Assembly: GCA_008711295.1 (NCBI GenBank)
Contig: VUYV01000779.1
Coordinates: forward strand, 77,078-141,077
Reading direction: 5' to 3'
From: Anarhynchus alexandrinus
Lineage: Eukaryota > Chordata > Aves > Charadriiformes > Charadriidae
Length of the DNA stretch: 64,000 nt
Both the position numbers and the translations under genes were made by a program. A model generated the notes under the pieces. That model ran no database searches, was not told the origin of the DNA, and saw only the letters and a list, made by a program, of their open reading frames with translations. This document shows positions 48,301-59,700 of this stretch, in pieces. The first letter of the stretch is position 1. The number at the start of each line of letters is the position of its first letter.

Positions 48301-51300
48301 TATCGTGCTATTAAATTTGGTGTTGCGGATCACTAATGTGGGAACAGATGCGCACAGGTACACACACACAGAACACAACCGTATCAGCCTTATTTCCCTT
48401 TAGAGGAGCAGACAACTTTGAAATGGCTTCAGCAGAAGTTTTCTGCTTAATGAATTTGCCTAAGTGGAAAATGAGGTTTTATAGTACGGATAGAAACCTN
48501 AGGGGGGTTGGAACTCGATGATCTTCAAGGTCCTTTCCAACCTAAACCATTCTATGATTCTATGATTCTATGAATGAGGGATCTCTTCTCTTACCATCCA
48601 GCTACCTGAATTGCAGTTTATGAAAATGCATTATGGCAAAAACTGCTATCGTGCTATTAAATTTGGTGTTGCGGATCACTAATGTGGGAACAGATGCGCA
48701 CAGGTACACACACACAGAACACAACCGTATCAGCCTTATTTCCCTTTAGAGGAGCAGACAACTTTGAAATGGCTTCAGCAGAAGTTTTCTGCTTAATGAA
48801 TTTGCCTAAGTGGAAAATGAGGTTTTATAGTACGGATAGAAACCTACAGAATATAGGAATTGACTGTCATGATATCAGGCCAGCCCCAGGACTCCATTCA
48901 GAATAGTGTCACACTAAAGTCCATCATCTGTCATTTTTTTGGTATTCCGAATTTTTGGCTACTGAATACACCACAGATAAGTTGAGAGGACTCAATGATA
49001 TATTTTTGGGGGGGAAAAAAAATAAAAGAATGCATGGAAAACCGGCACTGTTTTGTCAAGCTTTTCTGTACCTCTGCACATCAAAGAGCTCACCACAGTG
49101 CATTTTAAATATGTTGTAAGACTTCTTGCTTTGGAGGTGGTTAGTTACAGTGCACAGCAAAAAGGGGCCCAAAAGTCAGAGTCTAGACACTATTGACATC
49201 ATCATCATCTTCATCATCATGATTCAAGATAAGACCAAGTTAGTAATAAGGTGGATTGTTTTTAGCGCTGTTCTTGGTCTTTGACCAGAGAAGTTGTATC
49301 AAAATCCTGCTACATCTACAGATTGATTTACAGTGGTCTCAGGTGTGGACCAGTGTTTCAAAAATCATATCTTAAGAAGGTCTTAAAGTCTAGGAGGGAA
49401 AATAAGATACTGATGAATCTGCACTTTACAAAATCTGACTTGAAGGTCAAAACCTACCTTTAATAATTTCATCCCACCAGATTGTCACATAGTCATCCCG
49501 GTCCATCCTCGACTGCTCATGGTAAAATCCTAAAGCATGCAGGATCTCATGTTCCACAATTGCTCTGTAGTCACACCCTGCCCCAATAGAGAGGTTCTGT
49601 CCAGTCTGCAGGTCCCCTACCATGGACCAACACCTGAGAAAGAGAGACATCTTACTGTCTGTTGACTTTTCTTCTCTGTATTTAAGTTCTCAGTTTGCTT
49701 GCTGGATTTAAAGTAATATCAAAAAAGATTTAAATATAAAAGGAGTAACATAAATCATTATTTAGATGCTGACCAGATGCCTCGATACTCTACAGATACT
49801 CTGCTCTGAAAGCAGACTAAGCCTCAAAAACACACTCGCTATCACTTGCATGGGGTCAGCATTTTACTTACCCTCTAGACAAGCTCACCCCTCATTTTTG
49901 AGATCCACAGCTGTCGTTTTGCCAAGAAACATAGTACATACAACACAATACATACAACATAATACATATGTAGAAACAGTAGACTCGTCAAAACAGACTG
50001 AGCTTTTTTTTTGCAATCACTTGGGCTAAAGAAGAGATCTAGGAGGATTTAGAATAGTGGCATTTGGTCCTTTTTATCAGCAATTGTGCAACACATTGGC
50101 CATAGCCGTGAAATTACGTTTTTCTGTGAGGACCCAGCCCCTCATCCATGACTCCGCAGAAGCTAATCATGACTGAGGAGGAGAGGAGCTCCTCAGCTAA
50201 TTCACTGGGAACTTCTTAGGGTAGCCCAAGGGTGATGTGAGAGGCAACTGCTAAACAGCATCTGCTTGGACTGTAGCTTTGTTTGCACATCACAAAGCAG
50301 TGTCAGATGCAGTTTGTTGAAGGAACTCTGAACACACTAATGTGAGTACCGAAAACAGAGAGTTTGAGCCTATGGTCTCTTGAATAGCTGCTACCAGGGA
50401 GTGTCCAGTACCAGGCTCTTCAGCACCAACTTGTCAAAAATCATGGTACTTGCAGTCTTGTAGGAGAAGGTGAGAGAAGTGTCATAGGACATATTACCCA
50501 AGGAAGAGCTGAGGGCAGAAATATCAGTGCCTATAGGCCTTTATGAAGTTCTGGAAGAACGAGATATAGTCATCGCTGATATAGTGAGAAGATTTTTGTG
50601 CTTTTCTAGATGTTCTTTCAAAACACGTTTAGATGTAGGAAATAAAATAAATCTTTCCAGTTCCTGAAAACATGAATCTCTGAGCATCTTTCAGGTTTTG
50701 AGACAACTTTTCGTTAAAAAAGAGCCACGTCAAAACAACAGCAATATTACAGTAAACTAGCTTTCCACAGCTTTTTTTTTGACCTGTCTTCCAAAGATTT
50801 CAGACTCTAACTTCTGGCATTTCACATCCTTGGTAAGTTAAGAGGATGTACATGGAGGTTGTTTCACCCACCACTGAAATGGAAAACAACACTAGGTAGG
50901 AAAGTGGAAGCAGTTGATCAAAACCCAGAGATGCTGGGGTTCACCTCATCAAAGAGTAACCACCCAAACATCAGATGCCCGTTCCAAGTTCATCATCTAA
51001 ATACCCTCTGCAGTCAGCAGAGGGAGGCAGCTGCTTCCAAGCTTTGTGTCTAAAAAGGGAAGATGCGTTTCTTTCTCAGTGGCCTCTTTTTCTCTGCTGA
51101 CAACAAACTTAGATTAAACTTTTAGACTGCTGCAGTCAAATGGAATGAATTTCCAGCTGATTCTACACAGCAAAACTGAACATAAATTGATATAAACCTT
51201 ACCCGCTTTCTTTTCTAAAGAATATGTAGGTTGTCTCTCCTTCGTATGGCTTAAAATCAATGCAAGACTTAAGACGGAACATTTCAAATGCCTGGAGAAT

Positions 51301-53018
51301 GACTCCTTTGGCATTCAGATCTGGAAAACACGAATCAGGAAAACACCTTTAACACATTGCAGATTATTCACTCCGGAGAGGTAAGGTATGCACACAGATA
51401 CATGCATGGGAAAAAAGGAAAAATGATTGAAAAGAAAAATGATTGAATTTGATGAAATTGTGTTTTGTTATGATAGGTGTAGAAGAAAAAAACATGGTTT
51501 TGATATAAAGGAGCTGCCATATTATTAGTGAATTTTAACGTGAGAGAACCAGTTTTGAAAAAGGCAAATTTTTTATCACAGTGACTCCAGTGCAAATAAG
51601 GATGGGGGCTAAAATCTGTATAAAGTATTTGCATTACCTAGGTCATCACCCAGAATATAGGGAATGGGGAACTTCCATCTGTAGGTCTCATTTCTTAGGG
51701 CATTTCGCTGATTTTTCTGAAAAGGGAATTAAGAGCTGGTGACGCATCTGCTGTGGTGAGATGGGCTGATTTGTACCAAAAATACAATTAGGGCAAGTGG
51801 TAGATATGAATTTTTTAATTACTTACAGGGAGCAAGATATCACCCTGAAAAAGGTCGAGTCCAGCAGCTGAAAAGTAATTTAATGAAAGATAATGTAAAT
51901 GAAATATCAAATATCAAACGTATTTCACCTCACAAACCATATTGAGCCTACTTATACAAGGTCAATGTTCTTGGACATTTACAGAAAATAAAGAAGCACC
52001 AGCCTCTTTACACTGAAATATAGGGACAAGCCTAAAAGTAACAGTATTTTCTAGTCAATATTTACTACTCAGCAATGTCTGTGTATTTGGTGGCAGAAAT
52101 CTGGTGGCCACCATTATCCGTTTCTAGTTTGATAACACAGCCACACAGTGAGATGGTGCTCTAGAGAATATAGTAATATTGAGTAAAGCACAGTGCACCA
52201 TCAAAGGATGTATGGAAAATTGCATTACAGGAAATAAAAAAAAAAAAGAGGAAGATAGTACAGTGTGTTATGTCTTTTCCATTTGATTTCCTTACCCCAT
52301 ATAGAAGCTCATTAAACATTTAAGCTATTTTCCACTTTGTAAAACTTTAGAAAAATCATATAGATATTTGGAGAGGGAATGTTGGTGGGACTCCAGAGCC
52401 TTTCCAACTGATACAGCGTGTTATCCCCTTAACACTAAGGGTCTGTCCGAAATTCAGAAGTGACAACTTCTGCATCCCTTGTTTACATAGGGTTACAGTC
52501 CTAGGACAGATTCACGTGGCAGAGACAGAAGAAGGTAATTCAGAGCTCGCTTAATTATATTTCTCTCATTACCATGAACTACCTGACCATCACGCACCCA
52601 CACCTTTTTTACAATACTGAAAACTCAGCATTTTGCTCACAATTTTTCAGGCCTTATGAGAATTTAGACATGAACTCACCTAAGTTTATGTCTGGAATGT
52701 CCTTGATTATCTCACCAGCATCAGCATCTGCTGCTGCAATACAGACGAAACATTATGTGTTCAGGTGTGGTGGCACACAGCAAGCAGAGGAAAATGCTTC
52801 ATAACTCAAAACAGCTCACAGAGCACTTACCAGCTTCACCAGAGAGGTGCCCAACCTGAAAGAAAATAAAATACAACCAGTATAAGGTATGAGACATCTC
52901 TGGACTGAAAGGAGCTTGTAGAAATTAGGTTTCTACTTACAGAGACTGGAGTACCATAAACACAACATAATAGAAGCGCTAGGCAAAGTGGGAAGATGTT
53001 GGAGCACATTTTTGCCAT
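38602..53018 (-). CDS. MEP1A: Meprin A subunit alpha, complete, 14 coding exons
   Basis: Astacin-family zinc metalloendopeptidase of intestinal and kidney brush border, partly secreted. Minus-strand exons: 52941-53018, 52831-52855, 52680-52733, 51827-51867, 51638-51716, 51203-51320, 49458-49633, 47211-47432, 46079-46228, 43067-43282, 41728-42186, 39905-40078, 39108-39315, 38602-38749. They sum to 2148 nt, 715 residues (human about 746), all phases consistent. Signal peptide at residues 1-22; zinc site [11 protein letters not shown] with ligands His160, His164, His170 and catalytic Glu161; Met-turn SLMHY at 215-219; MAM about 270-440, MATH/TRAF-like about 440-600, EGF-like domain, one C-terminal membrane helix and a short ARR tail. 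A furin-type RQKR (624-627) in the linker before EGF matches the site that releases secreted meprin alpha in mammals. The start is the first Met before a strong signal peptide. Confidence 0.97.
39905..46228 (-). CDS. MEP1A: MEP1A MAM and MATH domain exons
   Basis: Exons 46079-46228 and 43067-43282 (both phase 1-1) and the first third of 41728-42186 encode MAM ([44 protein letters not shown]). The rest of 41728-42186 and 39905-40078 encode the MATH/TRAF-like domain ([40 protein letters not shown]). These domains mediate dimer formation and stability in meprins (family knowledge). All key cysteines seen in the human protein are kept. Confidence 0.95.
41106..41580 (-). mobile_element. CR1 LINE fragment in a MEP1A intron
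   Basis: Starts with three ACAGAATC repeats and GGTTGGAAGGGACCTC. The coding strand is the minus strand, the same as MEP1A, with [20 protein letters not shown]. It ends about 150 bases from exon 41728-42186. Confidence 0.92.
47211..53018 (-). CDS. MEP1A: MEP1A signal peptide, propeptide and astacin protease exons
   Basis: Eight exons. 52941-53018 holds the signal peptide ([19 protein letters not shown]). Tiny exons 52831-52855 (25 nt), 52680-52733 and 51827-51867 encode the propeptide ([14 protein letters not shown]). 51638-51716 covers the activation region and start of the mature enzyme ([11 protein letters not shown]). 51203-51320 and 49458-49633 hold the catalytic core and zinc site, and 47211-47432 the Met-turn and end of the astacin domain (LNRMYNC). 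The zinc-site exon has phases 2 to 1. Confidence 0.96.
47698..47975 (-). mobile_element. CR1 LINE fragment in a MEP1A intron
   Basis: AGAATCATAGAATGGTTTGG and GTTGGAAGGGACCTTAAAGA mark a reverse-strand CR1 tail. It is about 280 bp and 5'-truncated. Confidence 0.92.
48233..48846. repeat. Direct duplication of about 265 bp flanking an N and a CR1 end
   Basis: 48233-48499 and 48578-48846 are the same sequence, seemingly identical from CAGCTACCTGAATTGCAG onward, with small differences only in the first 25 bases. Between them lie an N at 48500 and a 75-base plus-strand CR1 end (TCTATGATTCTATGATTCTA). The pattern suggests an assembly artefact, or two alleles joined in tandem, in a MEP1A intron. 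Confidence 0.9.
48501..48576 (+). mobile_element. Truncated CR1 3' end next to an N
   Basis: GGTTGGAACTCGATGATCTT, then GGTCCTTTCCAACCTAAACC and three ATTCTATG repeats. The body of the element is missing at the N at 48500. Confidence 0.88.
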
Positions 53019-53051
53019 GGAAAAAGCAACTCGTCCCTCTCATCTCTTGCA

Positions 53052-53058
53052 ATATATA
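53052..53058 (-). promoter_or_regulatory. MEP1A: Candidate TATA box of MEP1A
   Basis: The minus strand reads CCTATATATT about 40 bases before the MEP1A ATG. With the usual spacing of about 30 bases, transcription would start near 53028 and leave a 5' UTR of only about 10 nt. Further upstream, ATAATAAAG near 53125 resembles a CDX-type site and CAAAGTGGACTT near 53168-53180 an HNF4-type site. Both would fit an intestinal gene, but short motifs arise by chance. Confidence 0.5.
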
Positions 53059-53099
53059 GGGCGTGCTGCTGAGCTTTCCACAGAACATCAGCCAACCAG

Positions 53100-56000
53100 C
53101 TTCAACCTTTCCACCTTTGTAACTTTATTATAACAGCAATATTTGGTATTGTTGTTATCGATTACCTAAGTCCACTTTGAGGAATGTTACAGAGAGGAAT
53201 GTGGTAACTTCATGTCTTCAGCGCAGCTGGTGAAAGACCCACCCAGACTTTGTGTAAGATCTCAGTCTGGCCCAAAGTTGCTGACTCCTTCCACTGGGCT
53301 TGTTATCTGTCAGCATTACAATTGCGACTGCACAGGGGAAAAGCTTAAGGAGAAGTATTCTGGGTTTATAGCACTCCAGTGCAATAGAGTTTGGCCCAGT
53401 GCTATTTTCAATTACTAATTAACATCACATTGTAAAGATTACAGATAAAAGAAATATGATTATGAATGCCTCAACAGTGTTTTCCGACAGCTGATCCCAT
53501 CCCAGGACTGATGCCCCAGTGCACAAGATGCCACTCTGCCTCCAGAGACAGTCCCATACATCAGCAGATCCTTGGCCTTCCAGCTTGAGGCTCCTTTCTT
53601 TTCTTGTGGGTTTCAGAGATGACAAACTCTTGTCCTGCACTTTGTTGTCTTCTTTCTCCGGGGACATGGGTCAGGGATGGCACGTGGGCTAACTGAGCCA
53701 AGGCACCAGAAAGCTCTAGAACTCCCACAGGACCTGCATAGTACCTGCTACCACCTTGCAAATGTCCCATGTGCCCTGGAGTGTCTCAGTGCCTGAAGCT
53801 TAGGCAATCCAATCCTGCTCTCTCATTTCACCTCTGAAATTACAAGTGATGAAGGTAAGGATGTCCACCCCTATGTTCAGCAATTAGGTAGGAAAAGGCT
53901 TGTGCCAGACACCACCACCCACAACGGGCTTGAGTAGGAAGAGAAGAAAAATTGCTCTGGAGGTGCTTCACACACTACTTCCCAGCAGTGTTGGCAGGAC
54001 ACACCGACTTTAGTGTGAAGAAGCCTTAAATGCAAGTAGGCTTTGAGTAGGAAACGTGCTCGTGTACAGTGACTACTCTGTCCTAGAAAGGAGTCAGTCC
54101 TTCAACCTAAGCAACATATTTTCCTCAAAACAGGTCAAAGTAGGAAGCTATTTGTATGAGATCGCATTGCAGAGGTCTTTTCTTTTTTTGAGAAGAAGGG
54201 CCCCAGAGGACTGATCTTTCACCTAGCATACATGCATCTTCTTCAGCACTTGCTTTTATGAACTATTATTTCAAAGGACACTGATACCTAAGCAAAACAG
54301 GAAACACTACTAGTAAAAGTAGTTAGTTTCATAGTTAGTCTGCAGTTCTGTCTGTGGGCTGGAGTGATACTTCCTCTGAGTCTTCGGTCTTCCTTGGTAC
54401 AAAGGCCAACCACTTGCATCCTCATCCTCCACATCAGCCCTGTTTTGTATATTCCAATTTTAAATCACCTTCTTGAAGACCACTGAGCAAGTGCATCAGC
54501 TTCACAGAATAGCCTCAATACATCCCCTCTCTATAGGAAATCTCTCTCCTGACAGCAAGGACATTTTCAACCTGCATCACATTGCGGGTTTCCAAATACC
54601 CTGTGGCTCCTTCTATGGGTTTGCACTTTTCTATCTGCCTGGGAGCTGACGTGCAAATAGCAGAAACCCTGTAGAGAGCAACAACTCATAGAATCACAGC
54701 AGCATAGAAGCATAGAAAGGTTTGGGTTGGAAGGGACCTTGAAGATTAGTTCCAGCCCCCCTGCCATGGGCAGGGACACCTCCCACCAGACCAGGTTGCT
54801 CAAAGCCCCATCCAGCCTGGCCTTGAACACCTCCAGGGATGGGGCAGCCACAACTTCTCTGGGCAACCTGTTCCAGTGCCTCACCACCCTAATTGCCACC
54901 TGATGCTGTGCTGAGCTCCACTGCTGTTTCCATCTACACACTTGTGCTTGGATGTGCTCCCACAAGCATCGCTGGCCTTCTGCAGTAAGTTCCCCTACAA
55001 ATACCCAGTAAAGCTGCTTATTTTCCAATAACTGCTGACTCATTTGCTCTCAGGAAACTTCTGAAGGCTGACTACTTAATTTTCAAATGTTTTTTCTTCC
55101 CCCTGCCTGAAGCTGAGCAGTTAATTGTCTGTCACCAGCCACAAGAGGCAGGAAGCTGCTGTCAGTTCCCCAGCCACATGTTCTGTCACACATCCAGAAC
55201 CTTTACAGTGTCAGCAAACCACACACCCTGCAAACCACAAACAAACAGCCTGTCAAACAACAGACAAACAGACTTGTTCCTCCAGAAACAAGAAATTGCC
55301 AACGATGGGATCTGAACAACCCTCCTGTTCATTTTGCTCCCCGCTTGGAGGGTCTTCCAAGTGCTGGTTGTTGCACTGTGGCCTTCACTGGGTGCACATC
55401 TGCCCTCTCAGACCCCACATGTGATGAGAAGAGGAGCATCCCCTTGCCCTGCCTGCTGCGTGCCTGCTCTCCTCCTCACTGCCTCTAAATTTGGTATAAC
55501 CGCAGGACCTCCAAACTGTAACCAAACACAGCGTTAGGCAGCAAACACGATCGGCTACTGCCAAAAGCCACCTCTTGCTTTCTCCTCCCTGGGAGCAGGT
55601 TCCACAGAAATGGCATTCTTTTCTATTCAGCAGTTTTTTCCTCTCCTGCACCACGAGATGCTTTTGTGACTAACCGTCACTTGTGTTTTGGGAAGCAGAT
55701 GTGCCCAACTGTGACCACTTGCACACAAAGCAGTCAGGCTCATGCCTGTGAGTTTCAAAAGAAACATTTTGCTTGAGGATTTTTGGACTGTCTGGGTAAT
55801 ACTCTTCTGCAGTGTTTCATTTTCTCCCAACTGCCCCTGAAAACAACAGACCCTACTCAATTCCTGTGTCCTGGCAGCAATCAAAATACCGCAGAACTCA
55901 AAACAATCATATCTGTTCAATATATGTTTAAATCATCGCAGTTGGAACCAAAGCCTCGATCAAAAGGACCCCATGCGACGCTCTCCTCAGAAGAGGGGAA

Positions 56001-56744
56001 ATCTCTGTGGGTTTACTTCTCAGATAATCCTTCAGCCTCCCTATGTGGTGCATCTTAAACAAACTTTGAATTACCAGCAGCTATACCCTCCTGACATGGC
56101 TCTGTATCACACAGCAACCCCTCCCTTGAAGAAGTCTTCTGAGGGTGGTTTCCTCCTGCTCCGTGACACATTGCTGAAGCCCAGCTTCCTGTTTTAATGA
56201 TCCTGGATTGGTTTCAATGCCAGAATTTGTCTACAAACAAGATCTGTGTATTGTGGTATTTGCTTATGTGTGTACTTCAGTGGGGATGCCTCAAGTGAGC
56301 TCCTGTACCAAGGGAAAGTGTCTTTCAGCTTTAAATAAAAACTAGAAAATTACTCAAAATCCTGTAACATATGCATGAAAGGAGGAGAGTCTGACCTGAC
56401 TCATTTCTATGGAGTTTCACCAAAGTCAGTTCTGGCAATCTGGTGGATCTCCCTTCATTTTAATGGAGCTACCATCAATTTACAGCAGCAAAGTCTCAAA
56501 CTGTCATTTCTTCATGAGATGTTACAAAGTAGGTAAGAGATGTAAGGAAGGGTTAAATATTTCAAATGAAAATTATTGGCCTTTCTACCTGAAAATTCAA
56601 GAGTCATGCTTAGCATCAGGTACACAGTGATTAACATTAACAGAAGGGTTTTCCTAATGACTTATTTATCTCTGTATATACTCATTCTCGTGTCTCATAA
56701 AAGAATGGGAAAGTCTAACGACTATTTAAAGCTACATGTGTTAC
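53100..56744. other. Intergenic region between MEP1A and the meprin pseudogene
   Basis: I found no exon matching the later MAM, MATH, EGF or membrane parts of meprin on the minus strand here, so the second copy stops at its first MAM exon. One CR1 lies at 54685-54895. The rest, including the CA/AACA-rich stretch at 55200-55290, shows nothing recognisable. Confidence 0.65.
54685..54895 (-). mobile_element. CR1 LINE fragment
   Basis: CATAGAATCACAGCAGCATA, then GGTTTGGGTTGGAAGGGACC and a CR1 body to CACCACCCTAATTGCC. Reverse strand, 5'-truncated. Confidence 0.9.
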
Positions 56745-59700
56745 CTGCACAGTTTCCCACCAAAGTATAGTCTTCATCTCCTGGTTTCCCAATGTGTGGT
56801 CCCAATTAGCACCATCTTGTCCATTCTGCACCGTCCCACAGACATTGATATATTCAAAGGAGCACTGGTCCAAGAAGGTGAGGCTCAAAGCTGCTGGGAA
56901 TAGAGTAACATATTTTACCATGGCCATTAATATCAAATAAGGCTCTTGCTTTTAACCCCATTCCAGAGTGTTTACATACAGGAAATATGTTCTTAATTCA
57001 ACTGAAGACTACACAGACTTTCACATCTGTGTCTCCGTTGCCACACATACATGATGTTTCCTCCTGAAAGAAACACATTATCTCTTTCTCCCACTCTCAA
57101 CTGAATATTTCCTTGTGGGAACTAGCTTGGCCCCTGCGTGCTAGTTTTCCCTTTCAGACAGCCATCATTTTCTCTAAACCTGCCTGGGATAGGCTCTGTG
57201 TCCCATTTCACTCTTCAGGGTGTAAATCAGAAGTACTTCTGCTGAAACTAGTGGAAATATTCAGGTTAACACAGCATGTCAGTACCGTGCAGAATGTGGA
57301 GTATTTACTTTCATAGCTTTGCCAGTGGAGCTGGAAGGCACAATTATCCCCATTCACGCTCCTGACCCCAATTGTCTTATCAAACATCACACAGGCAGAA
57401 AAAAGAACTTGAAATACTCTGTTTTCGGAGATCCCAGTTCCAGACTACTGTTACTTGAAGATTTTATCATCTTCAACAGCATGATGATCATCATCCATGA
57501 AGGAAAATGTAACTATTACAAGTAATATTATGGGAAAGACTGTGTAAATGAAAGGTGTTAGACCTTTGATTCACTCCAACAGTATTCTATAAAGAAATGG
57601 GGATTGGGCCACCATGGATCTTGCTGCCGCATAAGAACTATAGTTTCTTTTAGCATTGCAAGAGGATCCCAAGGGTGAAGTGTTCCTGCTCCTCTCATGG
57701 GACTCCATCCATGTTATCACAAAGCTTCAGTAAGGATTTTCAAATGCATGTGTGAGAAGAAAGACTTAACTGCAGTTGTGCATGAAATTCAACCCTAGTA
57801 AGTCAATCCTGCTGAAATCCAAACTTTGCCAAACGACGTCATTAAATTCAGAAATTTTTGTTGTAATGGAAGGAACATTGCTATTGATGTCGAAAAAATA
57901 TGGTCCATAGTGCAGGACTGACTCATAATCATATGAGGTATTGAGGTCATCATGGAAACCGTCATTGTGTTTGTCAAAGGCATATGCAAAACCTATACAA
58001 AAACATACACACATGATTAGACAAGACCAGAAATAAAACTTAGCACATAACACATCTTCAAAATGTTTTACTGTTACTAAATAATGGCCCAGTTGTGAAG
58101 ATGTAGGCAGCGATTCTCAACCAGAGATGTTTCAGCATTATAAAAACAGGGACATGCACCTACAGACAATTCTCAGTCCTTTCAGACCTGCATTGTACCT
58201 GCAGTAATTTAATCCCACCATATCTGAACACAGTCATCACGATCCATCCGGGATTGCTCATGGTAAAATTCCAGCGCATGCATGACTTCATGTTGCACTA
58301 TGGCTTTATAGTCGCATCTTTCTCCTATAGACACCATCTGGCCACTCTGAAGGTCCCCCACATAAGACCAGCACCTGTAATGCAAAGACTCAGATATTGC
58401 ACTCATTTGGAGTAATACCTTCTATGACTTGTATCCACATATTAACTCAACCGCAAGATCAAGGTAAAAGTTTTTTTAAAAAAAAATCTTTTAGACTTTC
58501 CCATCTGTGTTTTCCAGTCTTGCCCAGACTAGATTTGCAATGCCAGGATACAGATCAATGTGTACTTCCAGCACCATGACACAGCCTGGCAATGAGTCCC
58601 TGTCCCAGGTGTGATGGGCCTTCTTGCTTCTTTTTGCCCTCCCTGGAGGGCAGTGCGCGCACGTTCTTGTAAAGGAGGTGGTGATGGCAAATGTTATTGC
58701 TCTTCAACTCCGGGTGGCCCCAGCTTAACCAGTATAGGAAGGGGAGTAGCAGAACATGAGCAGCACAGGAAAGTACAGCAGATGCCTTATAACCTCATAC
58801 GCTGCATCGGCTGTTGTTTATGTGTATGTTTACCAAAGTATTTAAATAACGGGCCTGATTTTCAAAGGCGCTGAGCAGCCTCCAGTGAACTCAGGTTGCA
58901 CTGGCTTCCTCAGTTTGGTTCCTGAATACAAATTTAAATACTAACTTTTCATGTCCATTCAGAAATAATTCTGTGCATTTAAAAAAAAAAACAAAAAAAC
59001 TGCCCAAAAATGCTGTGCATGAGTTTTCCCGCACCCGCAGGCAGATCTGCACTGGATTCCTAGACACAGACACTAGCTGGTGTCACCAGCTTCCTGATGG
59101 TCCTTCCCAGCAAACGGGAAGGTCCCCTGACCTAAGTTTAGACAGTCACAGTGTTGGCATCTGCCACGGAGTTAGCTTCCCTGGCACCATCACAGTCCCT
59201 GGACAGTAACAGGCATTTGGGATGTGAGTCACCAGACCTATTTTAGACTTCTGTTTTAGGTGAGATGATTTGTGGCCTGGAAGAGTCACCACCTCCCCCC
59301 TGACTGCAAAGGCAACCTGAGGTGACCTGCCCAGAGGTCAAGCCTGTTGGCTTCAACATCTGGTCAGGCAAACCCAACCCTGCATCTGAGGGTGAGGAGG
59401 AAGCGACCTGCGAACCCCAACACACCGGTGACATGCCCTGCCCCGAACCAACACCAGGGGAAAGTTATTTGCTTGCTTTCCCTGAAAGAGTGCCAAGAAA
59501 GGGATTTGTGTCAGTAGCTAGGATGCAAATGGAAATAAAATTGTGTTTTCTTATGTTAAGAGAACATCAAATGCAGATAATACTGTTGGTTAGTCTGTTT
59601 GCAGTGGTTTTATCTCCAGTGTGATACAAATTAGTTCTGGGACAGAAACGTGGCTCAGGTATTTATGTCCTTTGTACAAGCAAGAATGAAAACAAATGTC

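Noticed and set aside
49197..49222. TCATCA-rich stretch as a microsatellite
   Set aside because: Only a few imperfect units; too short to call.
54567..55043. 158-codon minus-strand open frame upstream of MEP1A
   Set aside because: The middle is a CR1 C-terminal piece ([17 protein letters not shown]), the flanks are non-coding; not a meprin exon.
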